A stretch of DNA of 64,000 bases from an uncultured Stenotrophomonas sp. GTDB lineage: Bacteria; Pseudomonadota; Gammaproteobacteria; Xanthomonadales; Xanthomonadaceae. Shown here in pieces: positions 1 to 11,103 of the stretch. The stretch covers positions 62,001 through 126,000 of the forward strand of contig FLTS01000001.1 in NCBI GenBank assembly GCA_900078405.1. Reading direction: 5' to 3'. How positions within the stretch are numbered: the first letter of the stretch is position 1; each line of letters opens with the position of its first letter. The notes below the pieces were generated by a model, which had not been told where the DNA came from, did not search any database, and was given only the letters and a program-made list of their open reading frames with translations. Made by a program: the position numbers and the translations under genes.

Positions 1-139
1 CGCCGTACTCGGCCTGCCGCGCCGGGGTGAGCAGTTCGCCGGCGGACGAGCCGATGTCCGGCAGCCTGCTTTCCTGGGCGAAGGACAGCGGAGTGGCCAG
101 GGCCAGGGTGACGGCGGTGGCGAGCAGCAGCGTGCGCAA
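1..139 (-). CDS. bepA: M48-family metalloprotease, BepA/YfgC type (N-terminal fragment)
   Basis: Only the first 46 codons lie in the window; the gene runs off the left edge. A TTG start at 139 is preceded by GGAG. It gives a hydrophobic signal peptide ending in SFAQ, followed by ESRLPDIGSSAGELL and TPARQAEYG. That mature start is typical of periplasmic BepA-like proteases, which assemble or degrade outer-membrane proteins such as LptD. The HExxH active site would be outside the window, so the assignment rests on the N-terminal signature and on its place beside grxC, which I recall from related genomes. It is divergent from grxC across 163 bp. Confidence 0.7.
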   Translation of the reverse strand, partial: MRTLLLATAVTLALATPLSFAQESRLPDIGSSAGELLTPARQAEYG

Positions 140-302
140 GGCGAGGCTCCGGTGGGGCTGGACGGAGGATGACGGGGAAGCGGCGGAGCGGGGTGAAGCA
201 CAGATTAACCCGCAGTGTTCCAGCAGCGGCCAGTGCAGGGGGCCTGTGAAATCTGCGCGGCCGCTACCATATGCAGACAACATTCCCCGCGTGGAGTTTC
301 CC

Positions 303-578
303 GTGAGCAACCAGACCCCCGAGATCACCATTTATTCGACCGCCGTGTGCCCGTACTGCGTGGCGGCCAAGAACTTCCTCAAGAGCAAGGGGCAGTCGTG
401 GACCGAAGTACGCATCGACCTGGACCCGGCCGCGCGCGAGAAGATGATGGCGCAGACCCGCCGCACCAGCGTGCCGCAGATCTTCGTCGGCGACGTCCAC
501 GTCGGCGGCTACGACGACATGATGGCGCTGCATCGCGAGGGCAAGCTCGAACCGCTGCTGGCGGGGCAGGGCGCATGA
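303..578 (+). CDS. grxC: Glutaredoxin 3 (monothiol/dithiol disulfide reductase)
   Basis: This 91-residue cytosolic glutaredoxin reduces disulfides and glutathionylated proteins with glutathione. It has the dithiol active site CPYC at residues 16-19, the TSVPQIF cis-proline loop at 55-61 and the glutathione-binding GGYDD at 68-72. The length is normal for GrxC. I chose the GTG start at 303 because GGAG lies six bases upstream and the coding similarity begins there; the ATG at 271 is out of frame. Its stop overlaps the start of the next gene (ATGA), which implies translational coupling. Confidence 0.93.
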   Translation: MSNQTPEITIYSTAVCPYCVAAKNFLKSKGQSWTEVRIDLDPAAREKMMAQTRRTSVPQIFVGDVHVGGYDDMMALHREGKLEPLLAGQGA

Positions 579-1000
579 GCGGCGGCGAGAAGGACCGCCT
601 GGCCGAATTCACCGAATTCCGCCAGCGCATGAACCAGCGCATCCTCGCCGAGCCCAACCAGGTGGTGCGGCGCTTCTTCGCGCTGGACACCCAGACCTAC
701 CAGGCCGGCGCGCTGGATGTGAAGACCAAGGAGCTGCTGGGGCTGGTCGCCTCGCTGGTGCTGCGCTGCGACGACTGCATCAGCTACCACGTGGCCCAGT
801 GCAAGGACGCCGGGGCCAGCCGCGAGGAGTTGTTCGAGACCTTCTCGGTCGGGTTGGTGGTGGGTGGTTCCATCGTCATCCCGCACCTGCGGCGGGCGGT
901 GGATTTCCTCGACCAGCTCGAATCCGGGGCCGTGCAGGCCCCGGCTGAACCTGCGACCTTGGTCCAGTTGGGGCAGGGGGCGGGGATCGGGCATAATTGA
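575..1000 (+). CDS. Carboxymuconolactone decarboxylase (AhpD-like) family protein
   Basis: The 141-residue protein has the CMD/AhpD all-helical fold signature: a CDDC motif at residues 65-68 followed by H72, and a glycine-rich helix VGLVVGGSIVIPHLRRA near residues 92-108. Proteins with CxxC plus His in this family act as peroxidase or disulfide-exchange partners, while those lacking it are decarboxylases. The visible residues favour a redox role, and overlap with grxC (4 bp) supports this. The natural substrate cannot be told from sequence. A CCxxG-poor C-terminal tail of about 30 residues looks disordered. Confidence 0.8.
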   Translation: MSGGEKDRLAEFTEFRQRMNQRILAEPNQVVRRFFALDTQTYQAGALDVKTKELLGLVASLVLRCDDCISYHVAQCKDAGASREELFETFSVGLVVGGSIVIPHLRRAVDFLDQLESGAVQAPAEPATLVQLGQGAGIGHN

Positions 1001-1077
1001 CAGTTGAAACTTTCTGACGCGCCTGATACCGGGCAGCCGGCCGGCGCGCGCCCCTCACCTGTTCGGAACCCCAAATC

Positions 1078-2082
<1,005 letters not shown>

Positions 2083-2101
2083 GCAGGCGGCGGGGCAGTC
2101 G

Positions 2102-2134
2102 AGAAGAAGGGCGCCGATGGCGCCCTTCTTCGTT
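2102..2134. terminator. Bidirectional intrinsic terminator, icd / BI-1 gene
   Basis: A near-perfect hairpin has arms GAAGAAGGGCGCC and GGCGCCCTTCTTC around a 3-base loop, with A-rich and T-rich sides. It sits between two convergent genes, so it should stop transcription from both sides. Confidence 0.8.
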
Positions 2135-2170
2135 CATGCTTCCGGCTTTCCTGCGAAAGCCGGTGGATGA

Positions 2171-2932
2171 TCAGTTGCGCGACTGCAGCTTGGACAGCAG
2201 CCGCAGGAACTCGATGTACAGCCACACCAGCGTCACCATCAGGCCGAACGCGCCATACCATTCCATGTACTTCGGCGCGCCGGCTTCCACGCCGCTTTCG
2301 ATGAAGTCGAAATCCAGCACCAAATTCAGCGCGGCGACCACCACCACGAACAGGCTGAAGCCGATGCCGATCAGCCCCGAGTCGTGGATGAAGGGAATGT
2401 CGATGTTGAAGAAGCCCAGCACGATGGTCGCCAGATAGACCAGTGCGATGCCGCCGGTGGCCGCGACCACGCCGAGCTTGAAGTTCTCGGTGGCCTTGAT
2501 CAGTCCGCTGCGATAAGCGAACAACAGTGCGAACAGCGTGCCGAAGGTCAGCAGCACCGCCTGGAACACGATGCCCTGGAAGCGCGCTTCGTAGATCGCC
2601 GAGATCGTGCCGAGGAACAGGCCTTCGGCCAGTGCATAGAGCGGTGCGCTGACCGGCGCCCAGCTCTTCTTGAAGATGGTGACCAGCGCCAGCACGAAGC
2701 CGCCGATCATCCCGCCCCACAGGTACAGGCGCGCGCCGGCGGCCAGCTCGCCACTGTCGGTGAGGGTGTGGTTCCAGGCGAAGGCCGCGGTGAGCACGGC
2801 CAGCAGCAACAGGATGCCGGTGCGGTTGACCGTGCCGTTGATGGTCATGGCCCCGTCGTCGCGGGTCACCACGGTGCCGCTGCCCAGGTCGAGGAAGGTG
2901 GAGTCGGAAAGGGCGGGGTTGCCGCTGCGCAT
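2171..2932 (-). CDS. Bax inhibitor-1/YccA-like integral membrane protein
   Basis: The 253-residue protein has about seven hydrophobic segments from residue 36 on, after a soluble N-terminus with the feature TRDDGAMTINGTV. This is the longer BI-1-like group that includes actinobacterial and xanthomonad members rather than the short YccA/YbhL group. The C-terminal segment with an Asp pair (DFDFIESG) matches the proposed pH-sensing/ion-conducting aspartates of BI-1 proteins. The start is the ATG at 2932; longer readings run back through a tRNA gene. The bacterial function is unsettled (membrane stress, calcium leak). Confidence 0.8.
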   Translation of the reverse strand: MRSGNPALSDSTFLDLGSGTVVTRDDGAMTINGTVNRTGILLLLAVLTAAFAWNHTLTDSGELAAGARLYLWGGMIGGFVLALVTIFKKSWAPVSAPLYALAEGLFLGTISAIYEARFQGIVFQAVLLTFGTLFALLFAYRSGLIKATENFKLGVVAATGGIALVYLATIVLGFFNIDIPFIHDSGLIGIGFSLFVVVVAALNLVLDFDFIESGVEAGAPKYMEWYGAFGLMVTLVWLYIEFLRLLSKLQSRN

Positions 2933-3061
2933 GTGGGGCTCCGGATGAGGGGAATGCCCGAGCATAACCAAATGCGCGGCGATGCAATCCGCCGTTGACA
3001 GACTGCCGCGCAGTTCCGACAATAGCCGACCTTTCGGGGGGAACCTCGGGAGATTCACCGC

Positions 3062-3138
3062 CGGGGTATAGCGCAGTCTGGTAGCGCGCCTGCTTTGGGA
3101 GCAGGATGTCGGGGGTTCGAATCCCTCTACCCCGACCA
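3062..3138 (+). tRNA. tRNA-Pro (anticodon TGG)
   Basis: A complete 77-nt cloverleaf with encoded CCA. The anticodon stem CCTGC/GCAGG encloses TTTGGGA, giving anticodon TGG. It is the first of six clustered tRNA genes on this strand. Confidence 0.96.
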
Positions 3139-3181
3139 TCCAGTGCACCGCAGTGCGTTGGAGTGCGACGGTCCGGTCAGA

Positions 3182-3258
3182 GCGCCCGTAGCTCAACTGG
3201 ATAGAGCACCGGCCTTCTAAGCCGGCGGTTACAGGTTCGATTCCTGTCGGGCGCGCCA
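3182..3258 (+). tRNA. tRNA-Arg (anticodon TCT)
   Basis: A 77-nt cloverleaf with encoded CCA. The anticodon loop CTTCTAA gives TCT, reading the rare AGA/AGG codons. Confidence 0.96.
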
Positions 3259-3291
3259 ATCGGCGCAAGCGGTGGGTTGTTGTTTTCAGTG

Positions 3292-3368
3292 GTGGCTGTA
3301 GCTCAGTTGGTTAGAGTACCGGATTGTGATTCCGGTGGTCGGGGGTTCGAATCCCCTCAGCCACCCCA
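3292..3368 (+). tRNA. tRNA-His (anticodon GTG)
   Basis: A cloverleaf with the extra 5' G typical of tRNA-His and encoded CCA. The loop TTGTGAT gives anticodon GTG. Confidence 0.96.
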
Positions 3369-3449
3369 TTGAACAGGACGCCGGCGTGCATGCATGCCGG
3401 GGTTGAAAGAAGCAAAGGGTGCGGGTACCATGTGCACCCTGATTTTTCA

Positions 3450-3525
3450 GGGCCGTTAGCTCAGTTGGTAGAGCAGTTGACTCTTAATCAATAGGTCCAA
3501 GGTTCGAATCCTTGACGGCCCACCA
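3450..3525 (+). tRNA. tRNA-Lys (anticodon CTT), copy 1
   Basis: A 76-nt cloverleaf with CCA. The anticodon loop CTCTTAA gives CTT. The acceptor stem is GGGCCGT paired with ACGGCCC. It is otherwise identical to copy 2 at 3591. Confidence 0.95.
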
Positions 3526-3530
3526 GTTGC

Positions 3531-3563
3531 GACAGCCATCCAGAAGTTTCGGATGGCTGTTTT
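3531..3563 (+). terminator. Hairpin between the two tRNA-Lys genes
   Basis: Arms ACAGCCATCC and GGATGGCTGT flank a 9-base loop and are followed by TTTG. This is a likely terminator or processing hairpin after the first four tRNAs. Confidence 0.6.
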
Positions 3564-3590
3564 GTTGAAAGATGTGGTTTCGCGTTTTAC

Positions 3591-3666
3591 GGGCTGTTAG
3601 CTCAGTTGGTAGAGCAGTTGACTCTTAATCAATAGGTCCAAGGTTCGAATCCTTGACAGCCCACCA
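3591..3666 (+). tRNA. tRNA-Lys (anticodon CTT), copy 2
   Basis: A 76-nt cloverleaf with CCA and anticodon CTT. It differs from copy 1 by one base in each acceptor strand (GGGCTGT with ACAGCCC), a compensated pair change. Confidence 0.95.
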
Positions 3667-3672
3667 GATCCA

Positions 3673-3700
3673 GGCACCCGCTACCACGGGTGCCTTTTTC
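3673..3700 (+). terminator. Intrinsic terminator after tRNA-Lys copy 2
   Basis: Arms GGCACCCG and CGGGTGCC enclose a 6-base loop and are followed by TTTTTCTTT, a classical intrinsic terminator. Confidence 0.8.
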
Positions 3701-3776
3701 TTTGTCGCCGCTCCCTGGCGGCAACCCTTCGGGACGGGCGTTTTTAGCCGCCGGCCTGCGATAATGCCGGCCGCAT

Positions 3777-3861
<85 letters not shown>

Positions 3862-4032
3862 TCCGTGGGTCGTCCGGATGTCCTGCCGCGCCAAAGTGCG
3901 GGCGCGGACTGGCAGCCAAGGCTGGAATCGGCCAAACTATAGGGCTGCGGCGGGGACAGGTGCCCGCCGGAAGTCGTTCATTTCAGTCCACATTCGTGCC
4001 GGGGCCCGGGGCCGCCGGTGGCAGGAGTCCAC

Positions 4033-5328
4033 ATGCAAGCTTCGATCGAATCCACCGGCAATCTGGAACGCCGCCTGACCTTCTCCCTGCCGGAGGAGCG
4101 CCTGCAGAGCCATATCGATGGCCGTCTGGGCGAGATCGCGCGCACCGTGCGCATCAAGGGCTTCCGCCCGGGCAAGGTGCCGGCCAAGGTGGTCGAGCAG
4201 CGCTTCGGGCCGCAGGTGCGCGCCGAGGCGATGGATGGCCTGTTGCGTGAAACCTTCGACGCCGCGCTGCGCGAGCACGCGCTGCGTATCGCCGGCAATC
4301 CGCGCATCGAGAAGGCCGGCGAAGGCGAGTTCGATTTCGTCGCCAACGTCGAGCTGGTGCCGGATTTCGGCGACGTCGACGTGACCAAGCTGACCGTTGT
4401 GCGCCATGCCGCCGAGGTCACCGACGCCGACATCGACCAGATGATCGAGAACCTGCGCCAGCAGCGCCGCAGCTGGAAGGCGGTCGAGCGCGCCGCCCAG
4501 GAGGGTGATCTGGTCGCGCTGGAAACCTGGTCGCAGGCCGGTGACGAGCGCCTGCCGGCCGAGGGTGCCGAGAAGGGCACCGTCATCGTCGGCCAGGGCA
4601 TGATGTTCGAGCAGATCGAGAAGGGTCTGGTCGGCCTGGCCAAGGGCGAGGAGAAGACGCTGGACGTCGAATTCCCGGCCGATTGGCGGGTGCCGGCGCT
4701 GGCTGGCAAGAAGGTCAAGGTTGCGGTCAAGGCCGCTGAAGTGTCCGAGCCGGTGGTGCCCGACGTCGATACCGCGTTCATCAAGAGCTTCGGTGTCAAG
4801 AATGGCGGGCTGGAGCAGTTCCGGGCCGACATCCGTTCCAACCTGGAGCGCGAGCTGAAGGGTGCGCTGATGAACCGCCTGCGCCGCGAGGTGGGCGAGC
4901 AGCTGATCGCCGCCTATGCCCATGTCGAACTGCCGCCGCGCCTGGTCGAGAACGAGGCCCGCGCGATGCTGGCCCAGCAGGTCGATGCCATCCGCCGCCA
5001 GGGTGGCAACCCCGGCAACGTGCCGGCCGACGCCCACGAGGGCTTCAAGGACGCCGCCTCCAAGCGCGTGCTGGTCGGCCTGCTGGTCGGCGAGGTCGCC
5101 CGCAAGAACGAGCTGCGCCTGGACCCGAAGCGCCTGAACGAAACCATGCGCCTGATCGCCTCGACCTACGAAGAGCCGGAGCAGGTCATTGAGATGTACC
5201 GCAACGACCCCCAGCTGATGGGTGGCCTGCAGAACCGCGTGATGGAAGAGCAGGTGATCGACTGGATCGCCGAGCGTGCCCAGCACACCGAGCAGTCGCT
5301 GTCGTTCCAGGACGCGATCCGGCCGTAA
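4033..5328 (+). CDS. tig: Trigger factor (ribosome-associated chaperone, PPIase)
   Basis: This 431-residue chaperone binds the ribosomal exit tunnel through L23 and shields nascent chains. The ribosome-docking signature GFRPGKVP is at residues 43-50 in the N-terminal domain. A FKBP-like PPIase domain follows (about 150-245; note [19 protein letters not shown]), then the long helical C-terminal arms with [12 protein letters not shown] near the end. The ATG at 4033 has AGGAG six bases upstream. Tig leads the conserved tig-clpP-clpX-lon order. The length is normal for the family and nothing is missing. Confidence 0.96.
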   Translation: MQASIESTGNLERRLTFSLPEERLQSHIDGRLGEIARTVRIKGFRPGKVPAKVVEQRFGPQVRAEAMDGLLRETFDAALREHALRIAGNPRIEKAGEGEFDFVANVELVPDFGDVDVTKLTVVRHAAEVTDADIDQMIENLRQQRRSWKAVERAAQEGDLVALETWSQAGDERLPAEGAEKGTVIVGQGMMFEQIEKGLVGLAKGEEKTLDVEFPADWRVPALAGKKVKVAVKAAEVSEPVVPDVDTAFIKSFGVKNGGLEQFRADIRSNLERELKGALMNRLRREVGEQLIAAYAHVELPPRLVENEARAMLAQQVDAIRRQGGNPGNVPADAHEGFKDAASKRVLVGLLVGEVARKNELRLDPKRLNETMRLIASTYEEPEQVIEMYRNDPQLMGGLQNRVMEEQVIDWIAERAQHTEQSLSFQDAIRP

Positions 5329-5348
5329 GGGCGGGTCGCCCGCAAGAC

Positions 5349-5373
5349 CCCGCGCACCATGCGCGGGGTTTCA
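5349..5373 (+). terminator. Hairpin between tig and clpP
   Basis: Arms CCCCGCG and CGCGGGG around CACCATG are followed by TTTC. It probably separates or attenuates tig from clpP transcription. Confidence 0.55.
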
Positions 5374-5395
5374 ATACACCTCAGGAGATTCCCGC

Positions 5396-6022
5396 GTGGA
5401 CAACCGAACCACAGCCTTGAACATGGTTCCGATGGTGGTCGAGCAGACCAGCCGCGGCGAGCGCGCCTACGACATCTATTCGCGCCTGCTCAAGGAGCGG
5501 ATCATCTTCCTGGTCGGCCCGATCGACGACCACGTCGCCAACCTGGTGGTCGCGCAGATGCTGTTCCTCGAGGCGGAAAATCCCGAGAAGGACATCAACC
5601 TGTACATCAACTCGCCCGGTGGCGTGGTGACGGCGGGGCTGGCGATCTACGACACCATGCAGTTCATCAAGCCCGACGTCAGCACCATGTGCATCGGCCA
5701 GGCCGCCAGCGCCGGCTCGCTGCTGCTGATGGCCGGCGCCAAGGGCAAGCGTTTCGCCCTGCCGAACTCGCGGGTGATGATCCACCAGCCGTCCGGCGGT
5801 GCGCAGGGCCAGGCCACCGACATCGAAATCCAGGCGCGGGAGATCCTGTACCTGCGCCAGCGCCTGAACGGGCTGTATGCCAGCCACACCGGGCAGCCGA
5901 TCGAGCAGATCGAGCGCGACATGGAGCGCGACCGCTTCCTCAGCGCCGAAGGCGCCAAGGAATACGGGCTGATCGACCAGGTCGTGGACCGGCGTTCGGA
6001 GGAGTCGATCCAGCCGGCATGA
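5396..6022 (+). CDS. clpP: ATP-dependent Clp protease proteolytic subunit
   Basis: ClpP is the tetradecameric serine protease chamber that degrades substrates unfolded by ClpX or ClpA. The 208-residue protein shows the catalytic triad: S105 in GQAASAGS, H130 in MIHQP and D179 in MERDRF. An N-terminal propeptide of about a dozen residues precedes the axial-loop region [16 protein letters not shown]. The GTG start at 5396 has AGGAG about eight bases upstream. Clp-type spacing to clpX (127 bp) leaves room for a separate clpX promoter. Confidence 0.97.
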   Translation: MDNRTTALNMVPMVVEQTSRGERAYDIYSRLLKERIIFLVGPIDDHVANLVVAQMLFLEAENPEKDINLYINSPGGVVTAGLAIYDTMQFIKPDVSTMCIGQAASAGSLLLMAGAKGKRFALPNSRVMIHQPSGGAQGQATDIEIQAREILYLRQRLNGLYASHTGQPIEQIERDMERDRFLSAEGAKEYGLIDQVVDRRSEESIQPA

Positions 6023-6149
6023 CGGCGGCAAACAGCCGAAAACATGGCAATTCCGCAGGGTCGGAACCGGGCTGGCGCCCGTCCGGCCCTGTGCTATTCT
6101 CGAAATCGAATCCCCTGTTCATGGGGGAGGGCAACTGGGTAAGCGAAGC

Positions 6150-7430
6150 ATGAGCGAAGACCGGCAAGGTCGTTCCGGGGACGGTGGCAAGATTCTCTAC
6201 TGCTCGTTCTGCGGCAAGAGTCAGCATGAAGTACGCAAGCTGATCGCGGGTCCGAGCGTGTTCATCTGCGATGAATGCGTGGAGCTGTGCAACGACATCA
6301 TCCGCGAGGAACTGGAGGAAAAGGCGCAGTCGGCGCGCAGTTCGCTGCCCAAGCCGCGCGAAATCCTCGAGGTCCTGGACCAGTACGTGATCGGCCAGAA
6401 CCGTGCCAAGCGCACGCTGGCGGTGGCCGTGTACAACCATTACAAGCGCATCGAGAGCCGCCAGAAGAGCGACGACGTCGAGCTTTCCAAGTCCAACATC
6501 CTGCTGGTCGGCCCGACCGGCTCGGGCAAGACGCTGCTGGCCGAGACTCTGGCGCGCATGCTCAACGTACCGTTCACGATGGCCGATGCGACCACGCTGA
6601 CCGAGGCCGGCTACGTCGGCGAGGACGTGGAGAACATCATCCAGAAGCTGCTGCAGAAGTGCGACTACGACGTCGACAAGGCGCAGCAGGGCATCGTCTA
6701 CATCGATGAAATCGACAAGATCTCGCGCAAGAGCGAGAACCCGTCGATCACCCGCGACGTGTCCGGCGAAGGCGTGCAGCAGGCGCTGCTCAAGCTCATC
6801 GAGGGCACGGTGGCCTCCGTGCCGCCGCAGGGCGGGCGCAAGCATCCGCAGCAGGAATTCCTGCAGGTGGACACCAAGAACATCCTGTTCATCTGCGGTG
6901 GCGCGTTCGCCGGGCTGGACAAGGTGATCCAGCAGCGTTCCAGCGAGGCCGGCGGCATCGGCTTCGGGGCCAAGGTCAAGAGCAGCGAGCGCAAGCAGGA
7001 GATCGGCAAGGTGCTGGCCGAGGTCGAGCCCGAGGACCTGATCAAGTTCGGCCTGATCCCCGAGTTCGTTGGCCGCCTGCCGGTGGTGGCGACGCTGGAG
7101 GAACTGGACGAGCCGGCGCTGGTCAAGATCCTGACCGAGCCGAAGAACGCCATCACCAAGCAGTTCAAGAAACTGTTCGAGATGGAAAACGTCGAGCTGG
7201 AGTTCCGCCCGGACGCGCTGTCCGCCATCGCCAGGAAGGCGCTGAAGCGCAAGACCGGCGCGCGTGGCCTGCGCACCATCGTCGAATCGGTACTGCTGGA
7301 CACCATGTACGACCTGCCGTCGCAGGAGAACGTGAGCAAGGTGGTGGTCGACGAGTCGGTCATCGAGCACAAGTCCGAGCCCTACGTGATCTACCAGGCG
7401 CCGCCGGCCAAAGCCGCCTCCGGCGACTGA
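6150..7430 (+). CDS. clpX: ATP-dependent Clp protease ATP-binding subunit ClpX
   Basis: ClpX is the AAA+ unfoldase that feeds ClpP. The 426-residue protein has an N-terminal C4 zinc finger (C18, C21, C40, C43) for adaptor and substrate binding, Walker A GPTGSGKT at 121-128 and Walker [10 protein letters not shown] near 185. The ClpP-docking IGF loop is at GGIGFG (about residue 270), which matches the presence of clpP upstream. The GYVGEDVE pore loop is also intact. A long GC-rich terminator hairpin follows it. Confidence 0.97.
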   Translation: MSEDRQGRSGDGGKILYCSFCGKSQHEVRKLIAGPSVFICDECVELCNDIIREELEEKAQSARSSLPKPREILEVLDQYVIGQNRAKRTLAVAVYNHYKRIESRQKSDDVELSKSNILLVGPTGSGKTLLAETLARMLNVPFTMADATTLTEAGYVGEDVENIIQKLLQKCDYDVDKAQQGIVYIDEIDKISRKSENPSITRDVSGEGVQQALLKLIEGTVASVPPQGGRKHPQQEFLQVDTKNILFICGGAFAGLDKVIQQRSSEAGGIGFGAKVKSSERKQEIGKVLAEVEPEDLIKFGLIPEFVGRLPVVATLEELDEPALVKILTEPKNAITKQFKKLFEMENVELEFRPDALSAIARKALKRKTGARGLRTIVESVLLDTMYDLPSQENVSKVVVDESVIEHKSEPYVIYQAPPAKAASGD

Positions 7431-7462
7431 ACCGGCAGGCCACAGGGCCTCTTGCAAGCCCC

Positions 7463-7496
7463 AGCCGATGGCCCCATAACGGGGCCATCGGCTTTT
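7463..7496 (+). terminator. Intrinsic terminator after clpX
   Basis: Arms AGCCGATGGCCCC and GGGGCCATCGGCT flank ATAAC and are followed by TTTC. It suggests that lon has its own promoter, or receives attenuated read-through. Confidence 0.75.
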
Positions 7497-7528
7497 CAAT
7501 GGCCGCCCCCTGACCCAGTGGAGCCCTC

Positions 7529-9985
<2,457 letters not shown>

Positions 9986-10034
9986 AGATGAACGTGAAAT
10001 GCCCTGAAACCCGCGCCATTGCTGGCTTTTCGGC

Positions 10035-10063
10035 TTGCGTGGGTAGGGGGGCGCTGGTATAAA
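10035..10063 (+). promoter_or_regulatory. Probable sigma70 promoter for hupB
   Basis: A -35-like TTGCGT (10035-10040) and a -10-like TATAAA (10058-10063) are separated by exactly 17 bp. This is the best AT-rich promoter match in the 210-bp lon-hupB gap. Confidence 0.5.
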
Positions 10064-10195
10064 AGCTCGACCCACCTGCCCGCATAAAAGCGGGCAGCGT
10101 GTTTGCAGGATCTTCCGGTTGCCGCCGCTGCCGTCACGGGCGGGGACCAACCCAATCTATTCCGCGGGATCGTCCGCATAGGGAGTTTTACGTAA

Positions 10196-10468
10196 ATGAA
10201 CAAGACCGAATTGATTGATGGCGTTGCCGCTGCTGCTGACCTCTCCAAGGCCGAAGCCGGCCGTGCGGTCGATGCCGTCGTTGCCGAAATCACCAAGGCG
10301 CTGAAGAAGGGCGATGCGGTGACGCTGGTCGGCTTTGGCACCTTCCAGGTCCGCGAGCGTGCCGAGCGCACCGGCCGCAACCCGAAGACCGGCGACACCA
10401 TCAAGATCGCCGCATCGAAGAATCCCTCGTTCAAGGCTGGCAAAGCCCTGAAGGATGCCGTAAACTAA
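10196..10468 (+). CDS. hupB: DNA-binding protein HU-beta
   Basis: This 90-residue nucleoid protein bends and wraps DNA as a dimer. The N-terminal helices [11 protein letters not shown] and the DNA-clasping arm with [20 protein letters not shown] and the conserved proline (NPKTG) are intact. The RBS GGGAG lies ten bases before the ATG. Its place between lon and ppiD is the same as in E. coli, but here four tRNA genes follow immediately with only 12 bp to the first, so they may share transcription. Confidence 0.96.
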   Translation: MNKTELIDGVAAAADLSKAEAGRAVDAVVAEITKALKKGDAVTLVGFGTFQVRERAERTGRNPKTGDTIKIAASKNPSFKAGKALKDAVN

Positions 10469-10480
10469 GCGGCTCACCGG

Positions 10481-10555
10481 GGGTGCTTAGCTCAGCGGTA
10501 GAGCGTCTCCCTTACAAGGAGAGGGTCGGGGGTTCGAAACCCTCAGCACCCACCA
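10481..10555 (+). tRNA. tRNA-Val (anticodon TAC)
   Basis: A 75-nt cloverleaf with CCA. The loop CTTACAA gives anticodon TAC. It begins 12 bp after the hupB stop. Confidence 0.96.
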
Positions 10556-10587
10556 CGAAGCGCCATCAGTAAGCAGTTTTGAAATGT

Positions 10588-10664
10588 GGAGCGGTAGTTC
10601 AGCTGGTTAGAATGCTGGCCTGTCACGCCGGAGGTCGCGGGTTCGAGTCCCGTCCGCTCCGCCA
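10588..10664 (+). tRNA. tRNA-Asp (anticodon GTC), copy 1
   Basis: A 77-nt cloverleaf with CCA. The loop CTGTCAC gives GTC. The sequence is identical to copies 2 and 3. Confidence 0.96.
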
Positions 10665-10672
10665 GTTTCAAG

Positions 10673-10704
10673 AAGGCCCCTGAGCAATCGGGGGCCTTGT
10701 TTTC
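10673..10704 (+). terminator. Hairpin after tRNA-Asp copy 1
   Basis: GGCCCC and GGGGCC flank a 9-base loop and are followed by TTGTTTTC. This is a possible terminator or processing signal between tRNA-Asp copies. Confidence 0.6.
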
Positions 10705-10746
10705 TCCGAAGCCCGCAAGGGCGCGGGAAACGAAGGTCAAAAGTGC

Positions 10747-10823
10747 GGAGCGGTAGTTCAGCTGGTTAGAATGCTGGCCTGTCACGCCGGAGGTCGCGGG
10801 TTCGAGTCCCGTCCGCTCCGCCA
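10747..10823 (+). tRNA. tRNA-Asp (anticodon GTC), copy 2
   Basis: Identical over 77 nt to copy 1; only the flanks differ. Confidence 0.96.
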
Positions 10824-10892
10824 GTTCCACCCTGCCATTGCCTTGCAATGGCGCGCCCGCCGCGATGTCGGCGGGGCGCAGCAGCACAACGC

Positions 10893-10969
10893 GGAGCGGT
10901 AGTTCAGCTGGTTAGAATGCTGGCCTGTCACGCCGGAGGTCGCGGGTTCGAGTCCCGTCCGCTCCGCCA
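10893..10969 (+). tRNA. tRNA-Asp (anticodon GTC), copy 3
   Basis: Identical over 77 nt to copies 1 and 2. It is followed after 8 bp by a strong terminator. Confidence 0.96.
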
Positions 10970-10977
10970 TTGATTGC

Positions 10978-11009
10978 AAAGCCCCCGGCGCAGGCCGGGG
11001 GCTTTTTCG
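10978..11009 (+). terminator. Intrinsic terminator ending the tRNA-Val/Asp cluster
   Basis: AAAGCCCCCGGC and GCCGGGGGCTTTTT form a strong GC hairpin followed by T residues. Confidence 0.85.
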
Positions 11010-11103
11010 TTGGCCGCCCAAATGGCGGAAGGGCCGGCCGTTTGGGCGCGGGGCGGGAAGCGGGTTACACTGCTTGGCTCGCCATCAGGCCCTGATTTTT
11101 CCC

